This document shows, in pieces, positions 1 to 7,080 of a DNA stretch of 23,235 nucleotides. The stretch spans positions 1-23,235 of the forward strand of contig CAZQLM010000006.1 in NCBI GenBank assembly GCA_964594175.1, in the 5' to 3' direction. The notes below the pieces were generated by a model. That model worked only from the letters and a program-made list of their open reading frames with translations. It had not been told where the DNA came from and searched no databases. Positions within the stretch are counted from its first letter, which is position 1, and each line of letters opens with the position of its first letter. This DNA comes from SZUA-1535 sp964594175 (GTDB lineage: Archaea; Aenigmatarchaeota; Aenigmatarchaeia; Aenigmatarchaeales; SZUA-1535). Made by a program: the position numbers and the translations under genes.

Positions 1-2
1 TT

Positions 3-1019
3 ATATCGTTTTATTTAATTGGTAAAACAATTATGAAACAAAAAAATAGAAAAATCACACTTATGCTTCTTATAACTTCTCCTATATTTATAGCAATGTC
101 ACCAACAGCATACACAGAAATTCCTGCCCTTTCAATTATGATGCTTTCGCTTTATATTTATCTTAAAAAAAGATTTTACTTTTCTGGTGTATTACTTGGA
201 ATTTCTGTTTTCTTTAAAGAAATAGGGCTTTTCATGCTCGTCGCATTTGTTATGGACATGTTTTTGTCAGAAAAACACGTTAAATCTTTTATAAAACCAA
301 TTTCAGGATTTTTAACGGTTTTTATTCCATTAGCATTTTCTTATTATATTTTCACTGATAAAGTGTGGTTTTTGGATTTTTTCTTTAAAAGCTCTCAGAT
401 TTACTCGCCAAAATTTTCTCTGATATATGATTTCGTTTTAAGAAGGTTTGTTTTTCTTTTATTACTTGGCATAGGAATTGTTTATATTGCTAATGTTAAG
501 AAACTGAAAAAGGTTCTAAAAACTATCCCTAATGTAATCAAGTATTATCTTCTCATAGCATTTGCTGGATATTTTTTATTTCCCAGCGTTTCTCCTAGAT
601 TTACAACTTTCTTTTTGCCAGTATTTTTCCTGATGTCTCCTTTGATCGAAGAAAAATATATGAAATTTTTACTTCCTCTGCTTTGTCTGCAAGCGTTAGT
701 TAGTATTTATGCTATTCATATTTTCACAGAACCATTTAGAATTGAAAAAAGCGCCATGGAATTTGTGATAAATAATTTTTCTGAAGATAAAATTTACGGA
801 TTTGGATATCCGCTTTCAGAAGAACTTAAACAACATGGGTTTGAAGTTGTTCGCAATATTAGCTCGGCAAATATAGTATTCCTACCTTCCAAGCATGCTA
901 GCAAGAATGAATTCAAAACAATAAGAAGGGTTAAAATTCCTTGTACATTGAGAATTTTCAGAATGCTTGGTTGTAAGGAGAAAGAATACGTCATAGCCGT
1001 GAGGAAAACCTTAACTTAA
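3..1019 (+). CDS. Partial GT-C type membrane glycosyltransferase (ArnT/PMT-like), 5' end outside window
   Basis: This is the C-terminal part of a polytopic membrane protein. Many hydrophobic segments are interrupted by short charged loops, including an SPTAYTEIP loop followed by a YLKKRFYFSG-type turn. That pattern is typical of GT-C glycosyltransferases, which move sugars from lipid carriers on the outer face of the membrane. A soluble tail of about 100 residues ends in KTLT. The reading frame stays open from position 3 through the first ATG at 33, and no ribosome binding site precedes that ATG, so the true start is probably upstream of the window. The 3' end overlaps the convergent GT2 gene by 29 bp. 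The family assignment rests on overall architecture, and the substrate cannot be told. It could also be an unrelated polytopic membrane protein. Confidence 0.6.
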   Translation: MSFYLIGKTIMKQKNRKITLMLLITSPIFIAMSPTAYTEIPALSIMMLSLYIYLKKRFYFSGVLLGISVFFKEIGLFMLVAFVMDMFLSEKHVKSFIKPISGFLTVFIPLAFSYYIFTDKVWFLDFFFKSSQIYSPKFSLIYDFVLRRFVFLLLLGIGIVYIANVKKLKKVLKTIPNVIKYYLLIAFAGYFLFPSVSPRFTTFFLPVFFLMSPLIEEKYMKFLLPLLCLQALVSIYAIHIFTEPFRIEKSAMEFVINNFSEDKIYGFGYPLSEELKQHGFEVVRNISSANIVFLPSKHASKNEFKTIRRVKIPCTLRIFRMLGCKEKEYVIAVRKTLT

Positions 1020-1668
1020 GCAACGTTAAAAGAGCAATTATTCCATCCCATATCCTTATCTTTTTCCCTTCTTCAAATCCACGAGCTTCAAATTTTATTG
1101 GAATGAATTTTATTTTACATTTTTGCTTCAAAAGCTTTGCTGTTATTTCTGGCTCTATTTCAAAACGTTTTGCTCTAAGTTTTAAATTTTCAAGAAATTT
1201 TCTTTTTATCAGCTTGTAGCCAGTTTCCATATCCGGGATCGAGCGAAGAAAAAGCAAGGAAGTCATAAAAGAAAGAAAAATGTTACCGAAATCGTGCAAC
1301 AAAAGCCTTTTACCCTTTCTCCGCAAAAACCTGTAGCCAAATACAGCATCTGCATTAAATTTTTCCAGCGCTTTTAGCATTTTTGGTATATCCTTTGGCT
1401 TGTATTCAAGATCGGCATCCTGGATAAGAACAGCATCACCCTTTGCGTGCTTTATTCCTGTAGCAATTGCCGCTCCCTTTCCGAGGTTTTTCTCATGAGT
1501 AATTACCTTTATTCCTTTTAACTTTTTCAGAATTTTTGGCGTTGTGTCTGTGCTTCCATCATCAACTACTATTATTTCTTTTTTAAACCTTAGCTTTTTC
1601 AGCTCGCGAATTACTTTTTCTATAGTTTTTTCTTCGTTGTAAACAGGAACTATAATAGAGAGCTTCAT
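991..1668 (-). CDS. GT2 family glycosyltransferase (dolichol-phosphate sugar synthase-like)
   Basis: The protein opens with MKLSIIVPVYNEE, the standard start of GT-A fold family 2 enzymes. A VVDDGSTD nucleotide-sugar motif and a QDADLEY segment follow, the latter matching the metal-binding DxD position, and later comes DMETGYKLIKR, typical of DPM1/DPG synthase-like members. Such enzymes load a sugar onto a polyprenyl phosphate at the cytoplasmic membrane face for later use by GT-C enzymes, which fits the convergent neighbour. I chose the ATG at 1668 over the in-frame ATG at 1692. A TATA-like AATTTTTAAA stretch lies about 25-30 nt upstream of 1668 and the family consensus begins there, so the message is probably leaderless. 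The stop is TGA. There is one hydrophobic stretch near residues 130-145 and no further transmembrane domain. Confidence 0.85.
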   Translation of the reverse strand: MKLSIIVPVYNEEKTIEKVIRELKKLRFKKEIIVVDDGSTDTTPKILKKLKGIKVITHEKNLGKGAAIATGIKHAKGDAVLIQDADLEYKPKDIPKMLKALEKFNADAVFGYRFLRRKGKRLLLHDFGNIFLSFMTSLLFLRSIPDMETGYKLIKRKFLENLKLRAKRFEIEPEITAKLLKQKCKIKFIPIKFEARGFEEGKKIRIWDGIIALLTLLKLRFSSRL

Positions 1669-1707
1669 GCGAATAAAACTGGAAAATAACATTAAAAAAT
1701 TTAAAAA

Positions 1708-3027
1708 TTACATTCTCAATCCAAATTTCCTTAAAAACTTCATCATACCTCTTCCCTTCACCATTTTTGCTATTTGCTTAGCTTGCTCATAATAGCGCAA
1801 AAGCTCGCGAACTTCCTCTTCGCTTGTTCCAGAACCGCGGGCTATTCTCCTTATACGGGAAGCGTTGATTATAGAAGGGTTTGCCCTTTCTTCTTTTGTC
1901 ATTGAATCTATTATAACGCAGAATTTTTTCAGTTTTTCTTCTTCTCTGCTCAAATCGAGATTTTTCGGCAAAGCCAAACCAAGTCCAGGAATATGCTCTA
2001 AAACAGAGGAAAGCGGCCCTACCTTGCGCATCGCAAGGATTTGCTCCTTAAAATCGTTCAAATCGAATTTTCCGCTTGCAAGCTTTTCCTGCATGGTTTT
2101 AGCTTTTTCTTGACTAATCGCTTGTTTCGCTTTTTCTAGCAAGCTTTCTATATCTCCCATTCCTATTAGGCGAGAAATAAAACGTTCTGGGTTAAAAACA
2201 TCGAAAGCCTCCGGTTTTTCTCCAAAACCGATAAATTTAACATTAGCATTGGCAACTGCGCAAGCTGTTAATGCTCCTCCTCCTTTTGCAGTGCCGTCAA
2301 GCTTTGTGATTACTACTCCAGTTATACCAACAAGTTTGTTAAATTCCTCTGCCTGCTTTTTCGCTACTTGCCCTAGATCTGCTGGAATTACTAGCAAAAC
2401 TTCATCTGGGTTAATCGCTTGCTTTAGTTTTTTGAGCTCTTCAGCAAGCTCTTTATCCAAAGCGTCTCTTCCAGCAGAATCGAAGATAAGGATGTCATAT
2501 TTCTTTAACTTTTCCATTCCTTGCTTTGCTATTTCGCAAGCATCTTTTATTTCGCGAGAAATGAAATAGGGCAAGGAAAGCTGTTTTGCTATTTGCTCGA
2601 TCTGATCCATTGCCGCTTCTCTGTGCGTGTCGCACCCTATCAAAGCTGGTCTCAAGCCACGTTTTCTGTAAAATAATGCAAGCTTTCCAGCTGTTGTAGT
2701 TTTTCCGCTACCAAACAAACCGATGAGCAAGATTTTTCCTGGTTTGAGCATTATTTCTGGCTTTTCTCCAACAAGCTTTACAAGCTCGTCATAGATTACT
2801 TTTATCACATACTCCTTTTGAGTAAAGCCAGGAAGTGGTTTTTCTTTTAGTGCGCGTTCTTTTATCCTTTTTGAAAGCTCAAAAACTAAATCTATATTTA
2901 CATCCGCTTCTATAAGCGTGCGCTGAATATCTTTTATTATTTCATCGAGCAGCTTTTCATCTATGCTTCCTGCTTTCAAAAGCTTTTGCATTACACTTCT
3001 TAACCCGCTTGCAAGTTTTTTCAGCAT
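1708..3027 (-). CDS. srp54: Signal recognition particle GTPase SRP54
   Basis: The protein of 439 aa is the usual length for archaeal SRP54 and has the N, G and M domains in order. It binds signal peptides and 7S RNA and brings ribosomes to the membrane receptor FtsY. G-domain motifs are visible: P-loop GLFGSGKTTT (residues 103-112), CDTHREAA (about 132-139), DSAGR (183-187) and TKLDGTAKGGG (241-251). The M domain starts near residue 295 and contains SRIRRIARGSGTS, the RNA-contacting helix that separates SRP54 from FtsY. Several G-domain positions differ from the common archaeal form: DTHR in place of DTYR, and GLFG in place of GLQG. A TATA-like TTTTATAA on the minus strand (3051-3058) lies about 25-30 nt before the ATG and no ribosome binding site is visible, which suggests a leaderless message. 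Confidence 0.95.
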   Translation of the reverse strand: MLKKLASGLRSVMQKLLKAGSIDEKLLDEIIKDIQRTLIEADVNIDLVFELSKRIKERALKEKPLPGFTQKEYVIKVIYDELVKLVGEKPEIMLKPGKILLIGLFGSGKTTTAGKLALFYRKRGLRPALIGCDTHREAAMDQIEQIAKQLSLPYFISREIKDACEIAKQGMEKLKKYDILIFDSAGRDALDKELAEELKKLKQAINPDEVLLVIPADLGQVAKKQAEEFNKLVGITGVVITKLDGTAKGGGALTACAVANANVKFIGFGEKPEAFDVFNPERFISRLIGMGDIESLLEKAKQAISQEKAKTMQEKLASGKFDLNDFKEQILAMRKVGPLSSVLEHIPGLGLALPKNLDLSREEEKLKKFCVIIDSMTKEERANPSIINASRIRRIARGSGTSEEEVRELLRYYEQAKQIAKMVKGRGMMKFLRKFGLRM

Positions 3028-3050
3028 GGAATAAGTTTTGAAATGTAGCG

Positions 3051-3058
3051 TTATAAAA
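3051..3058 (-). promoter_or_regulatory. TATA-like box for SRP54
   Basis: The minus strand reads AATTTTATAAC, with the box 24-31 nt upstream of the SRP54 ATG at 3027. That is the expected distance for an archaeal TATA box driving a leaderless transcript. Confidence 0.5.
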
Positions 3059-3200
3059 TTTTTGAGAGATAATCTTTTGCCTTAGAAGCGTAGCTGGTTA
3101 TTTTATCTTTAATGCTTTTGACTATTTGCAGCAATTGAAATAGTGGTAGCTTCTGCTCCGAATCCGTAAATCGGAAAAATCGGTACCAAAATGCCTCCAC

Positions 3201-3416
3201 CTACTTTTCTAAAAAGATGACCACCAATTTTTCCTCAAAAGCGTTTAGGTTTGGGCCAAGATACAGACCTATACCTGTGTCAGCTAAAGAGATGAAGCCT
3301 TTGTAATGGTTATCGCCTTCTTCATCTTGAGATTTAGAACCTCCGGCTCCGCCGTTTTCTGAGGAAAGTACAATTCCTATATCGAAACCTATCCATAATT
3401 TATCTTTCAGACTCAT
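3201..3416 (-). CDS. Small glycine-rich protein of unknown function, probably frameshifted
   Basis: This 71-codon frame has a convincing start: AGGTGAT lies three bases before the ATG. The product is rich in Gly and small residues, with GFDIGIVLSSENGGAGGS and TGIGLYLGP segments, and I do not recognise it. The frame ends at a TAG (3201-3203). Restoring one base in the A5 run on the minus strand (3228-3232) gives a continuation of similar character (GGHLFRKVGGGILVPIFPIYG and beyond) up to a TAA at 3109-3111. Alternatively, the original frame continues past the TAG for 49 codons to a TAA at 3051-3053. The gene is therefore likely a slightly broken or mis-sequenced version of a protein of about 100 aa. 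It is transcribed toward SRP54. Confidence 0.45.
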   Translation of the reverse strand: MSLKDKLWIGFDIGIVLSSENGGAGGSKSQDEEGDNHYKGFISLADTGIGLYLGPNLNAFEEKLVVIFLEK

Positions 3417-3442
3417 TTTATCACCTACTAATATTTTTGCAT

Positions 3443-3486
3443 GTCACTATTTAATAGTAACAAATAACAAAAATTTTAAATATTTA
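3443..3486 (-). promoter_or_regulatory. Promoter and dyad-symmetric candidate operator of the small protein gene
   Basis: On the minus strand a TATA-like AAATATTTAAAATT (about 3473-3486) precedes the 3416 start by about 60 nt. Just downstream, 3443-3461 is a near-perfect 19-bp dyad: ACTATT-T-AATAGT with outer GT and AC, and a single mismatched pair. It sits where transcription should begin, about 25 nt past the TATA-like box, so it could be a repressor site. This is inference from position and symmetry only. Confidence 0.35.
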
Positions 3487-3493
3487 ACGTGAG

Positions 3494-4624
3494 CTACACT
3501 TTTCTTTTCCATATCAAAAGCAAAACACATGCAAACATTGAAAGGGTAGAGCCGTAAAGAAACAAAGCTCGTTTGGAAATATCCCAAAGCATACCAGCAA
3601 TAACTCCGGCCAAAATCAGAGAAAAACCGCTCACGGTGTTATAAGCTCCTAATGCTGTGCTTTTAAGTTTTGCAAGCTCCGAAACAAAAGCTTTCTGATT
3701 AACTTCAAGGATAGCATAGCATATTCCGTACAAAAAGAAAAGAACGAGTAAGAGCTCTAAATTAGATGCGAAAATGAAAAGGAAGAGCACGAAAGAATAG
3801 AGAAAGTATCCTATTACTAGCATCGCTTTTCTTCCCATTCTATCTGCAAGCATTCCAGAGGGTGTTGAAAAAATCGCATAAGCTGTGTTGAAAAGAATGT
3901 ATAAGCCAAGAGCATTTCCCAAGTTTGTAATTTCTTTTGCGTAGAGTAAAAGAAACATGTAGCTGAAGCTAGCGAAGAAAAACGGCTGGGAAATTATAAG
4001 AAAAATTTTAAATTCTTTTGAAAGACTTGCCAAAGAAAAGAAAAACGATTTTGCTTTTTTCCTCGGTTTCACATCCTTTACGAATTTAAATGGAAAAAGC
4101 GATGTAAATGCAAGCATAGAAGAAAACAAAATTGTTGTATAAAAATCCAAAGAAAGCATGTATATCAAAAGAAAGGCTAAAACAGAGCCAATAATTGCTC
4201 CAAGCGTATCGAAAGTTCTATGTATGCCAAACCCCTTTCCCCTTTCTTTTGGCATAGAATCTGCGATCATAGCATCTCTAGGAGCTGTGCGAATCGCTTT
4301 CCCAAGTCTTTCTGCTACGGAAAGCACACTCGCAATAATCCAAGAAAACGCGAAGAAAAGAAAAAATTTGAAAACAGCGGAAATTGCATAGCCGGCAACG
4401 ACAAAAATTTTTCTCTTTCTGAATTTGTCAGAAAGATACCCAAAAACTATTTGCATACCTTTTGCTAAAGCCTCTCTCGCACCGCCTACAAACCCCAAAA
4501 CTAATCCGCTTGCACCGAGGGAGGAGAGGAAAAACGGAAGAATTGCAGATAATATTTCGCTGCTTATATCGTTAAGAAAGCTCACTGCAGCGAGGTAATA
4601 AACCATTCTTTTTCCGTTTTTCAT
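3494..4624 (-). CDS. Major facilitator superfamily transporter
   Basis: This 376-aa polytopic protein has about 11-12 hydrophobic segments. The first cytoplasmic loop reads GYLSDKFRKRKIF, and the equivalent loop in the second half reads GMLADRMGRKAML. These paired D-[RK]-x-G-[RK]-[RK]-like motifs mark the two pseudo-symmetric halves of an MFS permease. RTAPRDAMIADSMPKERGKGFGIHR between helices 4 and 5 resembles bacterial and archaeal drug- or metabolite-efflux MFS members. The substrate cannot be inferred. No strong ribosome binding site precedes the ATG at 4624, and an in-frame ATG six codons downstream is possible. A divergent promoter region of about 90 bp separates it from the structured leader at 4711. 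Confidence 0.85.
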   Translation of the reverse strand: MKNGKRMVYYLAAVSFLNDISSEILSAILPFFLSSLGASGLVLGFVGGAREALAKGMQIVFGYLSDKFRKRKIFVVAGYAISAVFKFFLFFAFSWIIASVLSVAERLGKAIRTAPRDAMIADSMPKERGKGFGIHRTFDTLGAIIGSVLAFLLIYMLSLDFYTTILFSSMLAFTSLFPFKFVKDVKPRKKAKSFFFSLASLSKEFKIFLIISQPFFFASFSYMFLLLYAKEITNLGNALGLYILFNTAYAIFSTPSGMLADRMGRKAMLVIGYFLYSFVLFLFIFASNLELLLVLFFLYGICYAILEVNQKAFVSELAKLKSTALGAYNTVSGFSLILAGVIAGMLWDISKRALFLYGSTLSMFACVLLLIWKRKV

Positions 4625-4710
4625 ATCTTCTTTGAGAGATTTTATTGTTTTTATAACTTTATCAAAGCTCGTGTAATATTTTTAAAAAATGCAAGGCCAA
4701 ATTTTCATAA

Positions 4711-4772
4711 GGCCCCGATGATTCCAGACAGGCGTGTGGAAGCGTGACAAGAAGGAGGTGAAAAGAGGGGCC
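4711..4772 (+). ncRNA. Candidate structured 5' leader or small RNA with possible 9-codon uORF
   Basis: A GC-rich island stands out from AT-rich surroundings. GGCCCC (4711-4716) is complementary to GGGGCC (4767-4772), and an inner hairpin TTCCA/TGGAA (4722-4726 with 4737-4741) lies inside this stem. The inner stem is flanked 5' by GATGA and 3' by GCGTGAC, an arrangement reminiscent of a kink-turn although it does not match the canonical form exactly. A TATA-like TTTTTAAAAAAT at about 4679-4690 would place the transcript start near the first G of the stem. A short frame, MIPDRRVEA, runs from ATG 4718 to TGA 4747. A GGAGGTG (4754-4760) lies inside the loop with no start at suitable spacing. It may be a cis-regulatory leader for the downstream membrane protein genes or an independent RNA. 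No known family was recognised. Confidence 0.35.
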
Positions 4773-4787
4773 ACCAAGGTGAAAGAA

Positions 4788-5093
4788 ATGGAAATAGCGA
4801 TAAATTTTCAAAACATAATAGTATTTCTAGTTTTCGTTGGAATAGTTTTTATTCTTTACAAAACCTTCAAGCTCGTTACAAGAGCTTTAATCATAGCAGT
4901 AATTTCCTTTGCCTTTCCGTGGATCGTGAAGTTTTTAAAAATCCCTATTCCAATCAACGCTGACATAAATACGGGTGTGCAGTTCATGTTTTTAGGATTG
5001 GCTCTTTTTCTGATTTACGAATTCTGGCATGTGGTTAAAGCCATTTTATCCTTAATTTTAAAACCATTGAAATTCATTTTCAGAAAGAGGTGA
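4788..5093 (+). CDS. Small membrane protein of unknown function
   Basis: From the ATG at 4788 the product is about 101 aa with three hydrophobic segments (IIVFLVFVGIVFILY, LIIAVISFAFPWIVKFL, VQFMFLGLALFLIYEF) and a basic C-terminus, KPLKFIFRKR. I chose ATG 4788 because AAGGTG lies six bases upstream. A longer frame from GTG 4734 would add a highly charged Lys/Glu segment encoded by the structured leader and has no good ribosome binding site. The stop TGA is embedded in GAGGTGA, which is also the ribosome binding site of the next gene, so the two are probably translated from one message. No family recognised. Confidence 0.65.
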   Translation: MEIAINFQNIIVFLVFVGIVFILYKTFKLVTRALIIAVISFAFPWIVKFLKIPIPINADINTGVQFMFLGLALFLIYEFWHVVKAILSLILKPLKFIFRKR

Positions 5094-5097
5094 AAAA

Positions 5098-5274
5098 ATG
5101 GGGGTAAGGGGATTTGTAAGGGATGTAATTTCATTACTGCTCGCTTACAGAGTTTTGAAGGTTTATTTTTCTCAAGAAACGCTAAATAATTTTGATGCTT
5201 TTCTGGCTGTATTGCTGGGAGGAATAACAATTTGGTTTCTTCTTGAAAAAATCGGAATATTGCCAAAATATTAA
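5098..5274 (+). CDS. 58-aa small membrane protein
   Basis: A short gene starts with ATGGGGGTA at 5098, and AGAGGTG lies six bases upstream, overlapping the TGA of the preceding gene. The product has an amphipathic N-terminus (MGVRGFVRDVISLLLAYRVL) and a C-terminal hydrophobic helix (AFLAVLLGGITIWFLLEKIG). It ends in TAA at 5272-5274 and overlaps the convergent end of Elp3 by 4 bp. The tight coupling to the previous small membrane protein suggests the two products act together. No family recognised. Confidence 0.6.
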   Translation: MGVRGFVRDVISLLLAYRVLKVYFSQETLNNFDAFLAVLLGGITIWFLLEKIGILPKY

Positions 5275-6641
5275 ATAGTTTTTGAAACGTAAGGACCTTC
5301 TCTTTTATAGCCCAGCCTGTAAAAATATTCCCTTGCACCAACACCAGCGATAACAACAATTTTCTCGCATCCTAGCTCATGTTTTGCTATTTTTTCCGCC
5401 TCTTCCATTAGCTTTCTTCCATAGCCTTTGTGCTGAAAATCTTGCTTTGAATATTTTCCTATCTCAACCTCCTTTCCGTAAACGTGGATTTCTCTTATCA
5501 AAGCTGTGCTTTCTGTAATTTCCTGCCTAAAAGGCTTGTAGGGAATTCTCAGCCTTAAAAGGGCAATGAGTATTTCGTTTTTCACATCTTCAAAGCTCAG
5601 AAATATTTCTCTTCCATTTGAGGCTTTGTAGTCTATTCTGCAGAGCTCCACTCTTTCTACCTTTCCTCCTTCTCTTAAGCGGTAACCAACTTCTCTACAG
5701 CGAATGCAAGAGCATTTCATTCCTTTGCTCCGCATGTATCGCTTTACCAAAAATCTTAAATCGCTTCTTGTAGCTCCTGCAAGAATGTGCTCTTTTGCTA
5801 TGGCGCGCATTACTCTATTTATTCTAACCCATTTCGGCACGAGCTGCTTTAGCTCCGCCAAAAGCTTTATTAACTCTTTTTCTGTATATGGCTTGTACTC
5901 TCCTTTTCTCCAAAGCTTCTCTAGCTCAGTGCCATGAACAACGAGAGTTGGATAAATCTTTATTCCATCTGGCTTAAAGCGCTCATCTTCAAATAGCTTT
6001 CTGAACATTTTCACATCTTTTTCAGGGGTTGAGAAAAGTCCTGGCATGAAATGATAATAAACCTTAAAAGCGCTGTCCTTCAAAAGCTGCGTTGCCTTTG
6101 CAACTTCTTTTATCCCGTGCCCGCGCTTAACCCTTTTCAATACCATTTCGTCGAGAGTTTGAACTCCAATTTCAACTCGGGTGCAGCCGAGCTCCAAAAG
6201 CTCGTTTATCTCTGCCTTGCCGCAAAAATCCGGGCGGGTTTCTATGCATAGCGCAACGCACCTGTGCTTGGCTTTTTCATTTGCTTTCTTGGCTTCTTCG
6301 AGATCGCTTGCTGTAAAGCCGTTTAAAGCATCGAAGCAGCGCTTTACGAATTCTCTTCTGTAGCTTGGTGGATAGCCGAAAAATGTTCCGCCCATTATAA
6401 TGAGCTCGCATTTGCTTGTTGCATGCCCCATGAGCTCATAGGTTTTTAATCTTGCTATAACCTGTTTGTAAGGATCATAGCCATGACGGGCTGCTCTTAT
6501 TACTGGAGCGGATTTTTCTGTATAGCTATTCGGAGAGTTAATGCTAGGGCAGTATATGCATTTTCCATGCGGGCATGGATAAGGTTTCATCATAACAGCT
6601 ACTGGAGTTACGCCAGAAAGCGTGCGCGTTAGCTTTTTCAT
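5271..6641 (-). CDS. elp3: Elp3-like tRNA uridine-34 modification enzyme (radical SAM + acetyltransferase)
   Basis: This 456-aa protein combines a radical SAM domain with a C-terminal GNAT acetyltransferase domain, the architecture of archaeal Elp3. Elp3 starts carboxymethylation of the wobble uridine in tRNA. The 4Fe-4S cysteines are C23, C28 and C31 in CPHGKCIYC. Typical Elp3 segments follow: MGGTFFGYP, IETRPD, RVEIGVQTLDE, and an inner cysteine cluster CSCIRCREVG. The GNAT acetyl-CoA loop is QHKGYGRKLMEEAEKIA. It lacks roughly 60-80 N-terminal residues that I recall in longer archaeal homologues, a region implicated in tRNA binding. A TATA-like ATTTATAAA on the minus strand (6663-6671) is 22-30 nt upstream of the ATG with no ribosome binding site, supporting a leaderless start at 6641. 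Confidence 0.92.
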   Translation of the reverse strand: MKKLTRTLSGVTPVAVMMKPYPCPHGKCIYCPSINSPNSYTEKSAPVIRAARHGYDPYKQVIARLKTYELMGHATSKCELIIMGGTFFGYPPSYRREFVKRCFDALNGFTASDLEEAKKANEKAKHRCVALCIETRPDFCGKAEINELLELGCTRVEIGVQTLDEMVLKRVKRGHGIKEVAKATQLLKDSAFKVYYHFMPGLFSTPEKDVKMFRKLFEDERFKPDGIKIYPTLVVHGTELEKLWRKGEYKPYTEKELIKLLAELKQLVPKWVRINRVMRAIAKEHILAGATRSDLRFLVKRYMRSKGMKCSCIRCREVGYRLREGGKVERVELCRIDYKASNGREIFLSFEDVKNEILIALLRLRIPYKPFRQEITESTALIREIHVYGKEVEIGKYSKQDFQHKGYGRKLMEEAEKIAKHELGCEKIVVIAGVGAREYFYRLGYKREGPYVSKTI

Positions 6642-6662
6642 GTAGCTAAAATCTTGTGAGAA

Positions 6663-6671
6663 TTTATAAAT
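6663..6671 (-). promoter_or_regulatory. TATA-like box for elp3
   Basis: The minus strand reads AATTTATAAATT, 22-30 nt before the Elp3 ATG. This is the distance expected for an archaeal promoter of a leaderless gene. Confidence 0.5.
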
Positions 6672-6743
6672 TTTAACCTCTATGGTAAAGGTTTGCGATA
6701 CTTTTATGTAATGTTTACCCTCTTTGTGGTGATTATCCGTGTT

Positions 6744-7037
6744 TCACTCTTCGAAAAGTTCAACTGCTTTCGCTTTCTCTCTGTCCCAGAGCTTTCTCGC
6801 AGGCTTTGTTTCCGCTCTCAGCAGAAGGAATCTTCCCTCTTGCTTCAAAGGTATTACGAAATATTCTTCCTGCTTGCCGTTTTCGCTTAGAAGCACGAGT
6901 TTTACTTTATTTTCGCTTCTCTTTCCGGTTGCGGGGTCGAGGTATTCGTAGCGCACGTATTTTCCGCGGTCGATTAAAGCTCTTACCTCTCGCTTTCCTT
7001 TCTTGCTTACTGTTATAACCTCTTCTGGATATGGCAT
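6744..7037 (-). CDS. 97-aa conserved-looking protein of unknown function
   Basis: The open frame extends further upstream, but the extension would run antisense through the DUF460 gene, so I take the ATG at 7037 (MPYPEEVITVSKKGKREVR). The product is charged, with alternating beta-like strands (KYVRYEYLDPATGKR, KVKLVLLSENGKQEEYFVIPLK, RFLLLRAETKP) and an acidic helical tail. It looks like a small compact beta-rich domain, possibly nucleic-acid binding, but I recognise no family. It is divergent from the DUF460 gene, with about 43 bp of AT-rich DNA between the two starts, which must hold both promoters. Confidence 0.6.
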   Translation of the reverse strand: MPYPEEVITVSKKGKREVRALIDRGKYVRYEYLDPATGKRSENKVKLVLLSENGKQEEYFVIPLKQEGRFLLLRAETKPARKLWDREKAKAVELFEE

Positions 7038-7080
7038 AAGGTTTATTACTTTTTTAAAATTAAATGTTTTTGGTGAGCTC

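Noticed and set aside
4711..4772. C/D box sRNA reading of the leader island
   Set aside because: GATGATT and TGAC are close to, but not, proper C (RTGATGA) and D (CTGA) boxes, and no C'/D' pair is present.
4734..4787. N-terminal extension of the small membrane protein from GTG 4734
   Set aside because: It has no ribosome binding site and overlaps the GC-rich self-complementary leader. AAGGTG before ATG 4788 gives a better start.
6683..6718. GGTAAA...TTTACC inverted repeat downstream of the 97-aa gene and upstream of elp3
   Set aside because: The 6-bp arms are separated by 24 bases in AT-rich DNA; this is too weak to call a terminator or operator.
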